Source: Streptomyces luteogriseus
Lineage (GTDB): Bacteria; Actinomycetota; Actinomycetes; Streptomycetales; Streptomycetaceae
NCBI RefSeq assembly: GCF_014205055.1
Contig: NZ_JACHMS010000001.1
Coordinates: 2,542,001 to 2,606,000, forward strand
DNA: 64,000 bases
Direction: 5' to 3'
Shown here: in pieces, positions 1-9,398 of the stretch
Numbering within the stretch: position 1 is the first letter of the stretch
Layout: each line of letters opens with the position of its first letter
The notes under the pieces: generated by a model
The model's database searches: none
What the model was told of the DNA's origin: nothing
What the model saw: only the letters and a program-made list of their open reading frames with translations
Position numbers and translations under genes: made by a program

Positions 1-2
1 TC

Positions 3-1094
3 GGCGACGTGGCGGGGGCGGAACGGGCGCTGCGGGCGGCCCTGGAGCACGGCGGAGGGCAGCTGGAAGCGCCCGGGCGGGCCCAGCTGCACCTCCAGCT
101 CGCGGAGGTCGTGGGAGGCCGGGGCGACGCCGTGGAGGCCGCCGAGCACGCCCTGGAGGCCGCCCACTGGGCCGACGAGGCGGGCGAGTCGGCGACGCTG
201 GGTGCCTGGGCACGACAGCAGCTCGGCGGGTTCCTGCTGCGGCAGCGGCGGTGGGCCGAGGCCGCGGAGGTGCTGGAGTCGGCCCTGCCCGACCTGACCG
301 CGGAGACCCACGGCGACGGGGCGGTCGTGCAGACGCAGTGGTGGCTCGGCGACTGTCTGAGCGAACTCGGCGAGCACCGCGCCGCCGCCGAACGACGCCT
401 GCAGGCCGCCGAGATCGCCCGGCACTGGCCCGAGCAGCACGACCACGCGACCCTCGCCCATCTGGCCGGGGAGTCCCTCGGACAGGCCGGACGGGCGGCC
501 GAGGCGGACCAGGCCTACGCCCGCGCGGGCGATCTGTGGCGCTCGCTCGGCAACACCCACGGCCTGATCCGCTCCCTGCGCGCCCGCGCCTGGCTGGCGT
601 TGGAGACCGAAGGCGGGCCGGCCGGGGCACGTGCGCTGATGACGGAGGCGATCCGCGCGTGCGAAGCGGCAAGGGAGGCGGCGGCCGACGAGGAGACCAG
701 GCAGCAGCTCGTCGCCGAACTCGGCGACACCCAACGGCAGTTCGCCGACCTGCTGGCCCGGTCCGTCTCCGAGGGTGCCGAAGGCCCCGTCGTCCGGGCC
801 GTGTTCGAGGAGGCCCTGTCCCGGCTGCAGCGGGCCGCCGAGGTGTTCGCCTCACTCGGGGAGGTCGCCCTGCACAGCCGCACCGGCGCCGAACTCACCG
901 CGGGCTGGCTGGAGATCGAGCTGGACCGCCCGGCCGGCGCGAGGGCACGGGCGCGCCTGGTGCTGTCGGCCTACGACGGCCGCGTCGGCTCCGGCACCGG
1001 CGCCGACGCGGAGACCGAGGGCGAGGAACGCTCGGCGGTGCGGGCCCGGCGAGCGGAGGCGGAGCACATGCTCCGCGTCGCGTCGGAGGACTGA
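3..1094 (+). CDS. TPR-repeat protein, 5' end outside window
   Basis: The frame is open at the left edge, so the true start lies upstream; the first internal GTG is at 9. The visible 360 or so residues are Ala/Glu/Arg-rich helical pairs with tetratricopeptide-like spacing, for example WAEAAEVLESALPDL and LGEHRAAAERRLQAAEIA. There is no enzymatic motif and no membrane segment. This kind of helical-repeat protein is usually a cytoplasmic scaffold, but the partner cannot be told from here. It ends with TGA 10 bp before the convergent DAK2-type gene. Function is unknown; the TPR call rests on repeat character only. Confidence 0.7.
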   Translation, partial: GDVAGAERALRAALEHGGGQLEAPGRAQLHLQLAEVVGGRGDAVEAAEHALEAAHWADEAGESATLGAWARQQLGGFLLRQRRWAEAAEVLESALPDLTAETHGDGAVVQTQWWLGDCLSELGEHRAAAERRLQAAEIARHWPEQHDHATLAHLAGESLGQAGRAAEADQAYARAGDLWRSLGNTHGLIRSLRARAWLALETEGGPAGARALMTEAIRACEAAREAAADEETRQQLVAELGDTQRQFADLLARSVSEGAEGPVVRAVFEEALSRLQRAAEVFASLGEVALHSRTGAELTAGWLEIELDRPAGARARARLVLSAYDGRVGSGTGADAETEGEERSAVRARRAEAEHMLRVASED

Positions 1095-1104
1095 TCGCCG
1101 CCGC

Positions 1105-2862
1105 TCACTCCACGCCGATGAGGAGCAGGGCCCCCTGCCGTCCGCCCCGGTACACGACCGTGTCGACGGCGAGGTACCCCTCGCGGACCCGTCCTTCCAG
1201 ACGGTCGGCAACGGCGTCGGGGACGGCGTCGCCGAGGACCAGGGTGACCATCTCGCCCCCGGCCGAGAGCATGCGGTCCAGGACGGTTTCGGCCGTCACC
1301 GCGAGGTCCGAACCGATCACGGCCACGTCCCCGTCGATCAGGCCCAGGACGTCACCGGCCTGGCAGATGCCGGCCATCGTCCAGGACTGGTGTTCGGCGA
1401 TGGTGACCTCGGCGTAGCGGGTGGCCCCGGCGGCGGAGGTCATGGACACGACGTCCTCGTCGAAGCGGCGGTCCGGCTCGTGCACGGCCAGCGCCGCGAT
1501 GCCCTGGACCGCCGAGCGGGTCGGGATCAGGGCCACCCGGATGCCCTCCGTGCGGACCTGCTCGGCCGCCGCCGCTGCGGTGTGGCGCAGATCGGCGTCG
1601 TTGGGCAGCAGTACGACCTCGCGCGCGTGGGCCCGCCGTACGGCCTGGACGAGCTCGCCGCTCGCGGGCGGCTCCCCGGGGCGGGCGAGCACGGTCGTCG
1701 CGCCGGCCTCGGCGTACAGCCCGGCCAGCCCCTCGCCGGGCACGACGGCCACGACGGCCCGCTGGGCGCGCTCCCGGGGCGGTCGCTCGGCCCCGGTGGT
1801 GTGCACGTCGCCGGCGCCGAAGTGGGTGATGCGGATGCGGTGGGGCCGCCCGGCCTCGATGCCGGCCTCGACGGCGGCGCCCGCGTCGTCGACATGGACG
1901 TGGACGTTCCACAGCCCGTCGCCGCCCACCACGACGAGGGAGTCCCCGAGGGCGTCGAGCCGCCCCCGCAGCCGCTCCACGGCCGCGTCCTCGGCCTCCA
2001 GGAGGTAGATCACCTCGAAGGCGGGCCCTTCCTGGTCGGGCACGGCGGTGGCGCTGTCGGTGCACGCGCCCGGGGCGCCGTCGACCGGGGCGAGGCCCTC
2101 GGCGGGATCCACGCGCGCGTGGAGCTCCACGGAAGGCCCGGTGCAGGCGCTGCCCGTCACCGACCTCGCTCTCTCCCCCGTGAAGGTCTCCACCAGCGCC
2201 CCGAGCACCGCGACCAGTCCCCGCCCGCCGGCGTCGACCACCCCCGCGCGTTTCAGGACGGGTAGCTGGCCCGGGGTCGCGGCGAGTGCCGCGCGGGCTC
2301 CGTCGTAGGCCGCCCTGGCCACGGTCCCGCAGTCGCCCTCGGCGCCCTCGGCCGCGTCGGCGGCGGCCGAGGCGACCGTGAGGACGGTGCCCTCGACGGG
2401 ATGGGCGACGGCTCGGCGGGCGGAGTCGGCCGCGTGCCGCAGGGCGGTCCGCAGGCCCCGGCCGTCGGCCCGGGCGGTCTCGTCGTCGGCCAGCACCTGG
2501 GCCATCCCGCGCAGCAGCTGGGCGAGGATGGTCCCGGAGTTCCCGCGAGCGCCGATGAGGGCTCCGTGCGCCATCGCCCGGGCGGCGTCGGCGAGCGTCG
2601 GCTCTCCCGGGCCCCCGTCGCCGGAGCCCCCGGTCCCCACCACGGCTTCGGACCCCGCCGCGTGCCCCGCGAACACCGCCTCGACCGCCGCGACCGCCGA
2701 CTCGACGGTCAGATACAGATTGGTCCCGGTGTCGCCGTCCGCCACCGGATAGACGTTGATCGCGTCGATCTCCTCACGCGCCCGCCCCAGTGTCTCGAGC
2801 GCGAGACCGCACCAGGTGCGCACCGCGAGAGCATCGAAGAATGTCTGCGGCAGCTGCGCCAC
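1105..2862 (-). CDS. DAK2 (DhaL)-domain protein, FakA/YloV-like kinase
   Basis: The 585-residue product starts at GTG 2862, preceded by a GGGAGG ribosome site; an in-frame ATG at 2955 lacks one. Residues 36-48 read NVYPVADGDTGTN, the Asp-rich nucleotide/Mg motif of DhaL-type kinase domains (D42 and D44). The N-terminal third is the DAK2 domain and the C-terminal part is the FakA/YloV-type region seen in actinobacterial 'DAK2 domain fusion' proteins. In Firmicutes, FakA phosphorylates fatty acids held by a FakB (DegV) partner. No DegV gene lies in this window, so the substrate is inferred. It is divergent from rpmB. Confidence 0.88.
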   Translation of the reverse strand: MAQLPQTFFDALAVRTWCGLALETLGRAREEIDAINVYPVADGDTGTNLYLTVESAVAAVEAVFAGHAAGSEAVVGTGGSGDGGPGEPTLADAARAMAHGALIGARGNSGTILAQLLRGMAQVLADDETARADGRGLRTALRHAADSARRAVAHPVEGTVLTVASAAADAAEGAEGDCGTVARAAYDGARAALAATPGQLPVLKRAGVVDAGGRGLVAVLGALVETFTGERARSVTGSACTGPSVELHARVDPAEGLAPVDGAPGACTDSATAVPDQEGPAFEVIYLLEAEDAAVERLRGRLDALGDSLVVVGGDGLWNVHVHVDDAGAAVEAGIEAGRPHRIRITHFGAGDVHTTGAERPPRERAQRAVVAVVPGEGLAGLYAEAGATTVLARPGEPPASGELVQAVRRAHAREVVLLPNDADLRHTAAAAAEQVRTEGIRVALIPTRSAVQGIAALAVHEPDRRFDEDVVSMTSAAGATRYAEVTIAEHQSWTMAGICQAGDVLGLIDGDVAVIGSDLAVTAETVLDRMLSAGGEMVTLVLGDAVPDAVADRLEGRVREGYLAVDTVVYRGGRQGALLLIGVE

Positions 2863-3129
2863 TACGCCTCCCTGAGCTGCTGGACGTGGCTCGCAGCGTA
2901 GACCCCGGGGCGGTGCCGACCGGAAGAGGGCGGGGCGGGGCCCCTGAGCTGCCATGGTAGTTTCGTTCTACGGGTGCAGCCGTTGTATGCTGCTCCGGTT
3001 GCCCGATCTGATCGGGCCTTCCCCCTGGCAACGCCACTCAGATTTCGACCGGCTCCTCGGAGCCCGAGAATCTTGATCCCGGCCTGCCGGGATCAACCGT
3101 AAGTGCATCTGAAGTCTTTGGAGTGACCC

Positions 3130-3315
3130 GTGGCTGCCAACTGCGACGTCTGCGGCAAGGGGCCGGGCTTCGGCAACAACATCTCGCACTCCCACCGCCG
3201 TACGCCCCGTCGCTGGAACCCGAACATCCAGCGTGTGCGTACCGTGGTGGGCGGGACGCCGAAGCGCGTGAACGCTTGCACCTCGTGCATCAAGGCCGGC
3301 AAGGTCTCGCGCTGA
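3130..3315 (+). CDS. rpmB: 50S ribosomal protein L28, zinc-binding form
   Basis: The 61-residue protein begins [20 protein letters not shown] and matches the L28 family over its full length. Two CxxC pairs (CDVC near residue 5 and CTSC near residue 50) mark the zinc-binding C+ form; Streptomyces also carry C-minus paralogues controlled by Zur. The start is GTG at 3130 with GGAG about 8 bp upstream. It stands alone between the divergent DAK2 gene and a strong terminator, so it is probably monocistronic. Confidence 0.97.
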   Translation: MAANCDVCGKGPGFGNNISHSHRRTPRRWNPNIQRVRTVVGGTPKRVNACTSCIKAGKVSR

Positions 3316-3352
3316 CGCTCAGCTAGCGCGCAACCACTGCTGGTTCGCTGCA

Positions 3353-3381
3353 GAGCCGGTCCACCTCTGGTGGGCCGGCTC
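3353..3381 (+). terminator. rpmB terminator hairpin
   Basis: A 13-bp stem (GAGCCGGTCCACC paired with GGTGGGCCGGCTC, one G-T wobble) has a 3-nt loop and is followed by TTTG. It lies 38 bp after rpmB and in front of the convergent thiD, so it may work in both directions. Confidence 0.85.
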
Positions 3382-3468
3382 TTTGCCGTGCCCGCAAGAC
3401 CCGCCCCGGGGTGCGGCGGTGGGCGCGCCACCGCACCGTGACACCGCCCCCCCGGTGACTACCGGCCG

Positions 3469-4260
3469 CTACACGTCCGTCCGGAAGCGCCAGCCGTGAT
3501 CGACCGGCCCGATGCCCCCGCCGAGCGCGAACCCGGCCGCGACGGCCCCTGTGACGTACTCCTTGGCCTCCACCACCGCCTCCGGCACGGACCGCCCCTT
3601 GGCGAGCCCGGAAGCGATCGCCGAGGCGAGCGTGCAGCCGGTGCCGTGGGTGTGACGGTTGTCGTGCCTCGGCGCCCGCAGCCAGTGCTCCTCGGAGCCG
3701 TCGGTGAGCAGATCGACGGCGTCCCCGGGCAGGTGCCCGCCCTTGATCAGCACCCAGCGCGGCCCGTACTCCAGCACGGCCGCCGCGGCCGCGCGCATCT
3801 CCCGCTCCGACTCGACCCGCACGCCGGCGATCTGGGCCACCTCGTCGAGGTTCGGCGTGGCGACCGTCGCCGCCGGAAGCAGCTTCGTACGGACCGCGTC
3901 CAGCGCGGAGGCGGCGAGCAGGGCGTCGCCGTGCTTGGAGACGCCGACCGGGTCGACGACCGCCGGGGCGTTCGTCCCCGCGATCAACTCGGCGACCGCC
4001 TCCACGAGTTCCGCGGAGGCCAGCATCCCGGTCTTGACCGCCTGCACGCCGATGTCGTCGACGACGCTGCGGTACTGGGCCCGCACGGCCTCCACCGGCA
4101 GTTCCCAAGCCCCCTGCACGCCGAGGGAGTTCTGCGCGGTCACCGCCGTCACGACGCTCATGCCGTGCACGCCGAGCGCGAGCATCGTCTTGAGGTCGGC
4201 CTGGATGCCCGCGCCTCCGCCGGAGTCGGAGCCGGCCACCGTGAGGACGTTGGGGATCAC
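3469..4260 (-). CDS. thiD: Hydroxymethylpyrimidine/phosphomethylpyrimidine kinase
   Basis: The 263-residue protein phosphorylates HMP and HMP-P in thiamine synthesis. The ribokinase-fold signature [16 protein letters not shown] sits near residues 10-25, and the C-terminal [14 protein letters not shown] supplies the anion hole and catalytic base. The GTG start overlaps the thiL stop in a 4-base GTGA arrangement, so the two are translationally coupled as a thiL-thiD operon. No TPP riboswitch is visible upstream of thiL. The length is typical of single-domain ThiD. Confidence 0.96.
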   Translation of the reverse strand: MIPNVLTVAGSDSGGGAGIQADLKTMLALGVHGMSVVTAVTAQNSLGVQGAWELPVEAVRAQYRSVVDDIGVQAVKTGMLASAELVEAVAELIAGTNAPAVVDPVGVSKHGDALLAASALDAVRTKLLPAATVATPNLDEVAQIAGVRVESEREMRAAAAAVLEYGPRWVLIKGGHLPGDAVDLLTDGSEEHWLRAPRHDNRHTHGTGCTLASAIASGLAKGRSVPEAVVEAKEYVTGAVAAGFALGGGIGPVDHGWRFRTDV

Positions 4261-5222
4261 GACTCCATGTCCCCGAAGTGGTCCCAGCCGCCCTTGCTGG
4301 TCCACGGCGCCCCGTCGACCGTCACCTGGGGCAGCGCCGACGGGTTGAGGACCTCGCCGATGACCTTCCAGCGCGCGGGCAGCTTCACGTCCGGCGGGAA
4401 GGTCGCCACCATCGCGTGGTCCTCTCCCCCGGTCAGCACCCACTGCATGGGATCGACCCCGACGGCCTGCCCGATGTCGTTCATCTGCGAGGGGATGTCG
4501 ATCGCCCCGGAGCGGATGTCGATGCGCACCTTGCTCGCCTCGGCGATGTGCCCGAGGTCCGCGATCAGCCCGTCGCTCACGTCGCACATCGCCGTCGCCC
4601 CGAGCCCGGCGGCGGCCGGACCCGCGTGGTACGGCGGCTCGGGCCGCCGGTGCGCCTCCACGAACGCCCGCGGCGAGCGGAACCCCCGGGACAGCACCGC
4701 GTACCCGGCGGCGGACCAGCCCAGCCAGCCGGTCACCGCGACGAGGTCGCCGGGCTGGGCGCCGGCCCGCGTCACCGGCTCCTGGTTGCGCAGATCACCG
4801 AGCGCGGTGATCGACACCATGATCGAGTCGCCGCGCACCACGTCACCGCCGACCACGGCGGCACCCGCCACCTGGCATTCGTCACGCAGGCCGTCCATCA
4901 GCTCGCTCGGCCACGTCACCGGCAGCTCGGCCGGAACGACCAGCCCGAGCAGCAGCGCGGTCGGTACGGCGCCCATGGCGGCGATGTCGGCGAGGTTCTG
5001 CGCGGCCGCCTTGCGGCCCACGTCGTAGGCCGTCGACCAGTCCCGCCGGAAGTGCCGGCCCTCCACCAGGATGTCCGTGCTCGCCACGACCCTGCGGTCG
5101 GGCGCGGCCACCACGGCGGCGTCGTCGCCGGGGCCGACCCGGACCGCCGGGGTGGTGGTCAGACGGGAGGTGAGCTCCCTGATGAGCCCGAACTCACCGA
5201 GCTCACCAACAGTGCCCTTCAT
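4257..5222 (-). CDS. thiL: Thiamine-monophosphate kinase
   Basis: The 321-residue protein makes thiamine diphosphate from thiamine monophosphate and ATP. It has the AIR-synthase-type PurM fold signatures GPGDDAAVV near residue 30, then [11 protein letters not shown], then a GGDVVRGD glycine/Asp motif. The start ATG 5222 has an AAAGG ribosome site; a longer reading from 5399 lacks family similarity. The stop overlaps the thiD start by 4 bases, which makes a coupled two-gene operon. Confidence 0.96.
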   Translation of the reverse strand: MKGTVGELGEFGLIRELTSRLTTTPAVRVGPGDDAAVVAAPDRRVVASTDILVEGRHFRRDWSTAYDVGRKAAAQNLADIAAMGAVPTALLLGLVVPAELPVTWPSELMDGLRDECQVAGAAVVGGDVVRGDSIMVSITALGDLRNQEPVTRAGAQPGDLVAVTGWLGWSAAGYAVLSRGFRSPRAFVEAHRRPEPPYHAGPAAAGLGATAMCDVSDGLIADLGHIAEASKVRIDIRSGAIDIPSQMNDIGQAVGVDPMQWVLTGGEDHAMVATFPPDVKLPARWKVIGEVLNPSALPQVTVDGAPWTSKGGWDHFGDMES

Positions 5223-5428
5223 TGCCCTTTCTCCCCTTCTGTCCCTGTCCATGCCCGGTCGCGAGGCATCTCGGTCCTCGCTACGGTCGAGGTGACCGTC
5301 AAGTTCTTCCGGACCTGCACTCCGGCACGCACATCCCGGTCCCCGCGGGTCTCCCCGCGGCGAGCGGCGACGCGATACCGTGGCGTTCCTTTTCCCCACA
5401 TGATCCTCGTGGCCGCCCTGGAGGTTCC

Positions 5429-5662
5429 GTGGTACAGGCGTACATCCTGATCCAGACCGAGGTCGGGAAGGCCTCGGTCGTCGCCGAGACGATCAGCAAG
5501 ATCCCTGGGATCATCCAGGCCGAGGACGTGACGGGACCCTACGACGTCATCGTGCGGGCCCAGGCCGACACCGTCGACGACCTCGGCCGCATGGTGGTCG
5601 CCAAGGTCCAGCAGGTGGACGGCATCACCCGCACCCTGACCTGCCCGGTCGTCCATCTGTAG
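5429..5662 (+). CDS. Lrp/AsnC-type RAM-domain protein without HTH
   Basis: The 77-residue product starts at GTG 5429 with TGGAGG 4 bp upstream and reads MVQAYILIQTEVGKASVVAE. It is only the alpha/beta RAM ligand-binding half of Lrp/AsnC regulators, with the conserved GPYDVIVRAQADTVDDLG stretch; the DNA-binding helix-turn-helix is absent. Stand-alone RAM proteins can bind amino acids or form mixed oligomers with full-length Lrp proteins; which applies here is unknown. It is divergent from thiL, with a 206-bp gap holding both promoters. Confidence 0.93.
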   Translation: MVQAYILIQTEVGKASVVAETISKIPGIIQAEDVTGPYDVIVRAQADTVDDLGRMVVAKVQQVDGITRTLTCPVVHL

Positions 5663-5676
5663 CCCCCGTCTACCCT

Positions 5677-6201
5677 GTGCCGGTGAACTCTTTCCGTCAC
5701 CGGCACCGTTATGTCTTCCGCGTGTTCCGCCTGCCCGCCGTCGCACTGTTGATCACTGTTGCGGGCTGCTCCTCAGCAGACGACAGCGCGTCGGCGGCGG
5801 TTCCCAGTCCGGACGGGAAGGTCGCGGAACTGTGCCGGAACCTGGACAAGGTACTGCCCGCGAAGGTGGACGGTGAGAGCCGGGTGGATCCCGAGCCCGC
5901 GTCGGCGCTGACGGCGGGCTGGGGCAGCCCGGCGATCATACTGCGCTGCGGTGTGCCGCAGCCGCCGAAGATGGTCGACCCGAAGGTGGCGGAGGGGCGG
6001 GATCCGGATGCCGTCGCCGGGGGTGTCAACGGGGTCGACTGGCTGATGGAGCAGCAGGACGGCGGGGGGTACCGGTTCACCACGGCCAACCGCGAGGCGT
6101 ACGTCGAGGTCCGGGCGCCGGAGGGCGTGGACAGCTCGGGTGTGCTGATCGATCTGGCCGCGGCCGTGAAGAAGGCGATCCCCAAGGGGATCGCCTCCTG
6201 A
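5677..6201 (+). CDS. DUF3515-type lipoprotein
   Basis: This 174-residue lipoprotein has a basic N-terminus, a hydrophobic segment and the lipobox ITVAGC, so it should be anchored on the outer face of the membrane with acylated Cys near residue 31. The mature part resembles the actinobacterial DUF3515 family, including the stretch LRCGVPQPP. The start is GTG 5677, or GTG 5683 as an alternative. It follows the RAM gene by only 14 bp and may be cotranscribed. No function is known for the family. Confidence 0.85.
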   Translation: MPVNSFRHRHRYVFRVFRLPAVALLITVAGCSSADDSASAAVPSPDGKVAELCRNLDKVLPAKVDGESRVDPEPASALTAGWGSPAIILRCGVPQPPKMVDPKVAEGRDPDAVAGGVNGVDWLMEQQDGGGYRFTTANREAYVEVRAPEGVDSSGVLIDLAAAVKKAIPKGIAS

Positions 6202-6219
6202 GCGCCGGGCGTTGAGGGT

Positions 6220-7377
6220 TCAGCGCAGACCCGTCGACCTGCGCAGCGCCGCCTGCACCAGCCGGTCGATCAGCTCCGGGTAGCTCACCCCGCTCGCCTG
6301 CCACATCTGCGGGTACATCGAGATGGGCGTGAAGCCGGGCATCGTGTTGATCTCGTTGATCACGAACTCGCCGTCCTCGGTGAGGAAGAAGTCCGCGCGG
6401 ACCAGTCCCTCGCAGGACGCCGCGTCGAACGCGTCGACCGCCCGGCGCTGGACCTCGGCCGTCTCCTCCGGGGTGAGGGGCGCCGGGACGAGACCCGGCG
6501 TGGAGTCGATGTACTTGGCCTCGAAGTCGTAGTACGCGTGCGTCTCGGGCGAGGGGATCTCCGCGGGGAGGGAGGCCCGGGGGCCGTCCTCGAACTCCAG
6601 GACGCCGCACTCGATCTCGCGGCCGCGCAGCGCGGCCTCCACGAGGATCTTGGGATCGTGCCGCTGGGCCTCGGCGATGGCGTCGTCCAGGCCGGAGAGG
6701 TCGTCGACCTTGGTGATGCCGATCGACGAACCGGCCCGCGAGGGCTTCACGAACAGCGGCCAGCCGTGCTCGCCCGCGAAGTCGACGATCTTCTTGCGGG
6801 CGGCGGCCTGGCCCTGCTCCCACTCACGCGGACGCACCACGACGTACGGGCCGACCTTCAGCCCGAACGAGGTGAACACCCGCTTCATGTACTCCTTGTC
6901 CTGGCCCACGGCCGAGGCGAGCACACCCGAACCCACGTACGGGACGCCGGAGAGCTCCAGGAGGCCCTGGAGGGTGCCGTCCTCGCCGTACGGGCCGTGC
7001 AGCACCGGGAAGACCACGTCGACCTCGCCGAGCGCCTTGGGGACCGATCCCGGCTCGCTGTAGACGACTTCGCGGCTGGCGGGGTCGACCGGGAGGATCA
7101 CCGCGCCCTCCGCGGTCTCGGCGAGCAGGTCGACGCTCGGCGGGCGCCGGTCGACGATCGCCATCCGCTCCGGTTCGTCCGCCGTGAGCGCCCAACGCCC
7201 GTCCTGGGTGATGCCGATCGGCAGGACGTCGTACTTCGTCCGGTCGATGGCCTTGAGGACGGCGCCGGCGGTGACCACGGAGATCCCGTGTTCTGAGCTG
7301 CGCCCGCCGAACACGACGGCCACACGCGGTTTGCGAGGCGGCTGCTCGGGGTTCTGGGGGAGGTTCTCGGTGCTCAT
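6220..7377 (-). CDS. ddl: D-alanine--D-alanine ligase
   Basis: The 385-residue ATP-grasp enzyme joins two D-Ala for peptidoglycan precursors. Visible signatures are FGGRSSEHGISV near the N-terminus, HGPYGEDGTLQGLLEL, and the C-terminal metal-binding EINTMPGFTPISMYPQMW. The ATG at 7377 is preceded by only a weak ribosome site. It lies 59 bp downstream of gpsA on the same strand, making a plsC-gpsA-ddl group that mixes phospholipid and wall synthesis. The ligand-pocket region (EDGTLQG, ordinary Tyr-type) looks like a D-Ala-D-Ala rather than D-Ala-D-Lac enzyme, though this was not verified. Confidence 0.96.
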   Translation of the reverse strand: MSTENLPQNPEQPPRKPRVAVVFGGRSSEHGISVVTAGAVLKAIDRTKYDVLPIGITQDGRWALTADEPERMAIVDRRPPSVDLLAETAEGAVILPVDPASREVVYSEPGSVPKALGEVDVVFPVLHGPYGEDGTLQGLLELSGVPYVGSGVLASAVGQDKEYMKRVFTSFGLKVGPYVVVRPREWEQGQAAARKKIVDFAGEHGWPLFVKPSRAGSSIGITKVDDLSGLDDAIAEAQRHDPKILVEAALRGREIECGVLEFEDGPRASLPAEIPSPETHAYYDFEAKYIDSTPGLVPAPLTPEETAEVQRRAVDAFDAASCEGLVRADFFLTEDGEFVINEINTMPGFTPISMYPQMWQASGVSYPELIDRLVQAALRRSTGLR

Positions 7378-7436
7378 ATCGGGTTGAGAGTACCCGTTGG
7401 TAGGGCCGCTGGTAAGCGCCGCCGGCCTCGCGTCGC

Positions 7437-8447
7437 TCAGCGTCGTTCGGGCTTCGCGCTGCGCGACATCAGCTCCTTGAGGGCCACCACCGGGGGCTTG
7501 CCCTCGTGCACGATGCCGACGACCGTCTCCGTGATCGGCATGTCGACGCCGTGCCGACGGGCCAGATCGAGCACCGACTCGCAGGACTTGACGCCCTCGG
7601 CGGTCTGCTTGGTGACCGCGATGGTCTCCTGGAGGGTCATGCCCTTGCCGAGGTTGGTGCCGAAGGTGTGGTTGCGCGACAGCGGCGAGGAGCAGGTGGC
7701 CACCAGGTCGCCGAGGCCCGCGAGTCCGGAGAAGGTCAGCGGATCGGCGCCGAGCGCCATGCCGAGCCGGGTGGTCTCGGCGAGACCGCGGGTGATGAGG
7801 GAGCCCTTGGCGTTGTCGCCCAGGCCCATGCCGTCCGCGATGCCGACGGCGAGGCCGATGACGTTCTTCACGGCTCCGCCCAGTTCGCAACCCACCACGT
7901 CCGTATTGGTGTACGGGCGGAAGTACGGCGTGTGGCAGGCGGCCTGGAGTCGCTGGGCGACGGCCTCGTCGGTGCAGGCGACCACGGCCGCGGCCGGCAT
8001 CCGCGCGGCGATCTCCCGGGCCAGGTTGGGCCCGGTCACCACGGCGATCCGGTCCGGGCCGACCTTGGCGACGTCGTCGATGACCTCGCTCATCCGCATC
8101 GCGGAGCCGAGTTCGACGCCCTTCATCAGCGACACCAGGACCGTCTCGGGGGCCAGCAACGGGCTCCACTCGGCGAGGTTGCCGCGCAGGGTCTGCGAGG
8201 GGACCGACAGGACCGTGAAGTCGGCGTCCGCGGCGGCCTCGGCGGGATCGGTGGTGGCCCGTACGTTCTCCGGGAGCTCGACGCCCGGGAAGTAGTCGGG
8301 ATTGGTCCGCGTGGAGTTGATCGCCTCCGCGACCTCCGGGCGGCGCGCCCACAGAGTGACCTCGCACCCCGCGTCGGCGAGCACCATGCCGAAGGCCGTA
8401 CCCCACGAACCGGCGCTCAGGACCGCCGCCTTGACCGGCTTGCTCAC
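7437..8447 (-). CDS. gpsA: NAD(P)-dependent glycerol-3-phosphate dehydrogenase
   Basis: The 336-residue protein reduces dihydroxyacetone phosphate to sn-glycerol-3-phosphate for phospholipids. The Rossmann motif is GSWGTAFG near residue 12; the catalytic Lys lies in GGAVKNVIGLAVG. The GTG start overlaps the plsC stop by four bases (GTGA), which suggests translational coupling of two consecutive steps of phosphatidic acid synthesis. Confidence 0.97.
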   Translation of the reverse strand: MSKPVKAAVLSAGSWGTAFGMVLADAGCEVTLWARRPEVAEAINSTRTNPDYFPGVELPENVRATTDPAEAAADADFTVLSVPSQTLRGNLAEWSPLLAPETVLVSLMKGVELGSAMRMSEVIDDVAKVGPDRIAVVTGPNLAREIAARMPAAAVVACTDEAVAQRLQAACHTPYFRPYTNTDVVGCELGGAVKNVIGLAVGIADGMGLGDNAKGSLITRGLAETTRLGMALGADPLTFSGLAGLGDLVATCSSPLSRNHTFGTNLGKGMTLQETIAVTKQTAEGVKSCESVLDLARRHGVDMPITETVVGIVHEGKPPVVALKELMSRSAKPERR

Positions 8448-9241
8448 TTGCCCAGCCCCTCTTCCTGCACGGTCTGTCCGGACTTCTGGTGCGTCTGCGC
8501 CTGTGTCTGTGTCTGGGTACGGCGCCGCTGCTCGATCCGCTCCCTGCGCGGGTCGTACGGCGTCTCCGGCGCCTTCTCCCCGCGGATCAGCTCAAGCTGT
8601 GCGGTGACGGCGGCCATGATGACCTCCGTGGCCTCCTTCAGCAGGTCCGCGGTCATCTCCCGGTCGTAGAACCGTGTGAGGTCCACGGGCGGCCCGGCGA
8701 GCACGCGGTGCGTCTTGCGCGGCAGCGGATGCGGCTTCTTCGCGTACGGCGGCAGCAACTCGTTGCAGCCCCACTGGGCGACGGGGATCACCGGGCACTT
8801 GGTCTGCAGGGCGACGCGCGCGGCCCCGGTCTTGCCCGTCATGGGCCAGCCGTCCGGGTCGCGGGTGAGGGTGCCCTCGGGATAGAAGGCGACGCATTCC
8901 CCCCGGTCCACGGCGTCGATCGCGGCCCGGAAGGCGCTCAGCGCGTCCGTGCTCTCGCGGTAGACGGGGATCTGTCCGGTGCCCCGCATCGCGGCTCCGA
9001 CGAATCCCTTCTTGAAAAGCCCGCTCTTCGCGAGGAATCGCGGGACGCGCCCGGTGTTGTACTGAAAGTGCGCGTAAGCGAAGGGGTCGATGTGCGAATT
9101 GTGGTTCACCGCGGTGATAAATCCGCCCTCTGCCGGAATGTGCTCCATTCCACGCCAGTCCCGCTTGAGCAGAACCACCAGCGGCGGTTTGCAGATCACC
9201 GCGGCGAAGCGGTACCAGAAGCCGATTCTGCGGCGGGGCAC
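8444..9241 (-). CDS. plsC: 1-acyl-sn-glycerol-3-phosphate acyltransferase
   Basis: The 265-residue membrane-associated enzyme makes phosphatidic acid. It has the NHNSHIDP (HX4D) catalytic motif and YPEGTLTRD, equivalent to the glycerophosphate-binding FPEGTRS block. The start GTG 9241 has GAGGAAGG 8 bp upstream; a much longer in-frame extension to 9949 is non-homologous and runs across the cofC region. The tail is Gln/Thr-rich (TQTQTQAQT), of unknown role. It is coupled to gpsA. Confidence 0.94.
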   Translation of the reverse strand: MPRRRIGFWYRFAAVICKPPLVVLLKRDWRGMEHIPAEGGFITAVNHNSHIDPFAYAHFQYNTGRVPRFLAKSGLFKKGFVGAAMRGTGQIPVYRESTDALSAFRAAIDAVDRGECVAFYPEGTLTRDPDGWPMTGKTGAARVALQTKCPVIPVAQWGCNELLPPYAKKPHPLPRKTHRVLAGPPVDLTRFYDREMTADLLKEATEVIMAAVTAQLELIRGEKAPETPYDPRRERIEQRRRTQTQTQAQTHQKSGQTVQEEGLGK

Positions 9242-9398
9242 GCGGACACCTTCCTCTAGGGCTTGAAGCCGAGGCCACGGGGGCCGCACAAGTGTCGCCC
9301 CAGGCCGCCGGTCTGTCGAGAACACCGTACGCCCCGGCACGCCGCCCGCCCGAGGCCCCGGGTGACAATGACCGCGACAAGAGGAGGACGGAACACCC

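Noticed and set aside
2862..2955. Longer start for the DAK2 protein at ATG 2955
   Set aside because: The extra 31 residues have no family similarity and no ribosome site, while GTG 2862 has GGGAGG.
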